Assembly: GCF_030418295.1 (NCBI RefSeq)
Contig: NZ_JAUHQA010000001.1
Location: 434,001 to 498,000, forward strand
Reading direction: 5' to 3'
Length of the DNA: 64,000 nt
Origin: Demequina muriae
GTDB taxonomy: Bacteria > Actinomycetota > Actinomycetes > Actinomycetales > Demequinaceae
Shown in pieces: positions 62,749 to 64,000 of this stretch. The notes beneath the pieces were generated by a model. It had not been told where the DNA came from and ran no database searches. It saw only the letters and a program-made list of their open reading frames with translations. Every line of letters begins with the position of its first letter. The first letter of the stretch is position 1. The translations under genes were made by a program, and so were the position numbers.

Positions 62749-64000
62749 TTACTCGGGGATCCAGGTCCAGCCTGGCTTGACCTTGGCCTTGTAGATGAAC
62801 AGCGTGTGCAGCAGCCGCTTCACCCAGTGACCGGCGAGGCCGATCTCCCCGAACGTCTCCTTGAGGTTGCGGCCCGTCTCCGGATACTTCTCCCAGTCGG
62901 GGACCACGGGGCTCATGGTCATCGCGGCGGCGGTGCCGGAGCGCATGCCCGTGCCCGCCGAGGCCACGCATGCGGCCGCCATCTCGGCCATCGACGCCGC
63001 ATGGGTCGGGACCGTAGCGCCCTTGAGGATCATGTCCGCGATGGAGAACGCGACGACCTTGCCGATGGTCCCCGACGGCATGCCGGTTCGGGGCGGACTC
63101 GGCGCCACTGCCAGGCCCTCCGGCGTGGCACGGGGCCTCGAGATCTGGTGGGGCGGGGCGAACGCGATGCCCACCGCGAAGCAGTTCGGGTACGTGGGGT
63201 TCTGGTACGTACGGGGCCAGTCCTTCGCGGTCCACTCCTCGAACGGCCGCTTGGCGTAGTCGGCGTCGACCTTCATGAAGCCGGATGGCGCGAACACGGT
63301 GTCGGTGATGTCCTCGCCCGCGCGGTCGTAGGCCTTCCAGTCGGCGCCCTTGAAGGGCGGAAGCAGCATCGCGAAGTCATACGGCAGGTCGTTGTGCGAA
63401 CCGTCGAGCTGGTCGTAGTGGATGACGCCCGGTTCGATGCTCGTGACGGCGGCGCCCGTGACCGCCTTGACGCCGCGCTCGCGGTACAGCGACTCGGTCC
63501 ACAGCTGGCTCGTGGTCCGGAAGCCGTTCTGCTCGAACTGCATCCCGCCCACGCCGAAGTCGCCCAGCTCGTTCTCATTGGTCAGATAGACGAGCTCGAC
63601 GCGATCGCGAACGCCCGCCTCGCGCAGCTCGTGCTCGACGTTGAAGGTGTACTCGAAGGCCGCTCCTTCGCAGGTGCACGTGCCGTGACCGACGCCGATG
63701 ACTACGCGCTTGTCCTCGCCGTTCTTGCAGGCGGCGATGACCTGCTGCAGCTTGACGTGCGCGTCTTCGGCATGGGCTGGGGTGCACACCGACACGGTGT
63801 TGCCCTCGTCCGGACCCAGTCCAGGCGTGGCGCCGAAGTTGAGTTTGGGGCCTGTGGCGTTGATGAGGTAGTCGTAGCGGATCTTGTCGACCTCGCCCGC
63901 CTTCTCGGCAGAGGTGAGTTCGACCTCGACAGCAGGACGGTCGTCCTCCGCATCGCCCTCGGGCCACAGCGCGAAGGCCTTCGCCTGGACGAATCTGATG
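62749..64000 (-). CDS. sulfide:quinone oxidoreductase-like FAD/NAD(P) flavoprotein (partial, N-terminus beyond right edge)
   Basis: 417 codons visible. The frame continues past the edge, so the first FAD-binding Rossmann loop is not seen. Present are DYLINATGPKLNFG, the VVIGVGHGTCTCEGAAFEY segment with two Cys, a middle NAD/FAD region, CFAVGIAFAPPHQ and a basic C-terminus near the membrane (LLHTLFIYKAKVKPGW). This matches type III-like SQR proteins, which pass electrons from sulfide to quinone; substrate identity is inferred. Confidence 0.82.
   Translation of the reverse strand, partial: IRFVQAKAFALWPEGDAEDDRPAVEVELTSAEKAGEVDKIRYDYLINATGPKLNFGATPGLGPDEGNTVSVCTPAHAEDAHVKLQQVIAACKNGEDKRVVIGVGHGTCTCEGAAFEYTFNVEHELREAGVRDRVELVYLTNENELGDFGVGGMQFEQNGFRTTSQLWTESLYRERGVKAVTGAAVTSIEPGVIHYDQLDGSHNDLPYDFAMLLPPFKGADWKAYDRAGEDITDTVFAPSGFMKVDADYAKRPFEEWTAKDWPRTYQNPTYPNCFAVGIAFAPPHQISRPRATPEGLAVAPSPPRTGMPSGTIGKVVAFSIADMILKGATVPTHAASMAEMAAACVASAGTGMRSGTAAAMTMSPVVPDWEKYPETGRNLKETFGEIGLAGHWVKRLLHTLFIYKAKVKPGWTWIPE

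Noticed and set aside
1-64000. CRISPR array, tRNA/rRNA genes or riboswitches
   Set aside because: No regularly spaced repeats, no T-loop (GTTCGAATC-type) signatures and no known riboswitch core were seen by eye.

Overview
This is a high-GC actinobacterial chromosome segment. Gene content (DUF6318 lipoproteins, DUF6308, many GTG starts, promoters of TANNNT form placed 6-7 nt before start codons) suggests a Micrococcales member near Cellulomonadaceae/Demequinaceae; that placement is tentative because there is no rRNA or tRNA in the window.

The window has two parts. Bases 1 to about 27.6 kb are a dense defence island. It opens with a truncated DUF2075 ATPase (minus strand, running off the left edge) divergent from a MazG-like pyrophosphohydrolase. 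Next is a complete type 2 BREX (Pgl) operon, pglW-pglX-pglY-pglZ-brxD-brxHI, in which all five junctions are 4-bp stop/start overlaps. Convergent to it is an unrecognised 513-residue protein with a PH-like C-terminus, then an McrBC restriction pair whose mcrC 3' end runs into an IS3 remnant, and finally a NERD nuclease-like gene followed by a NYN RNase-like gene. The 9-mer GCCGATGCG/CGCATCGGC, very frequent in the rest of the window, is almost absent here, which agrees with horizontal acquisition.

From about 28 kb the sequence is ordinary chromosome. It holds DUF2252 and SDR genes, a rifamycin ADP-ribosyltransferase (arr), an esterase lipoprotein, a GH114-like lipoprotein, a Mug-type DNA glycosylase overlapping a 5'-nucleotidase, an MscS channel, a GH32 fructan/sucrose hydrolase, a tandem of DUF6318 lipoproteins with a secreted partner, a P-loop sugar/nucleoside kinase with a serine hydrolase, a DHA2 drug exporter, a LacI regulator, a TM2 protein and an RraB-like protein.

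Between 49.5 and 57 kb is a coherent sugar operon: binding protein, two permeases, class II aldolase, ADP-dependent PfkB-like kinase and class I mannose-6-phosphate isomerase. It is divergent from a DeoR repressor, and repeated A/T-tract boxes flank a promoter with a perfect TTGACA -35. The operon has no ATPase gene of its own, so a shared MsiK-type ATPase is likely. The right end carries arginine deiminase, heme oxygenase, a membrane alpha/beta hydrolase, a Kef-type antiporter, and a sulfide:quinone reductase-like flavoprotein (truncated by the right edge) with a 47-residue companion.

The most interesting items are the PglW pseudokinase-kinase tandem, the unrecognised PH-like gene, the NERD-NYN pair, the strongly over-represented 9-mer with its gap over the island, and the widespread leaderless-promoter geometry.
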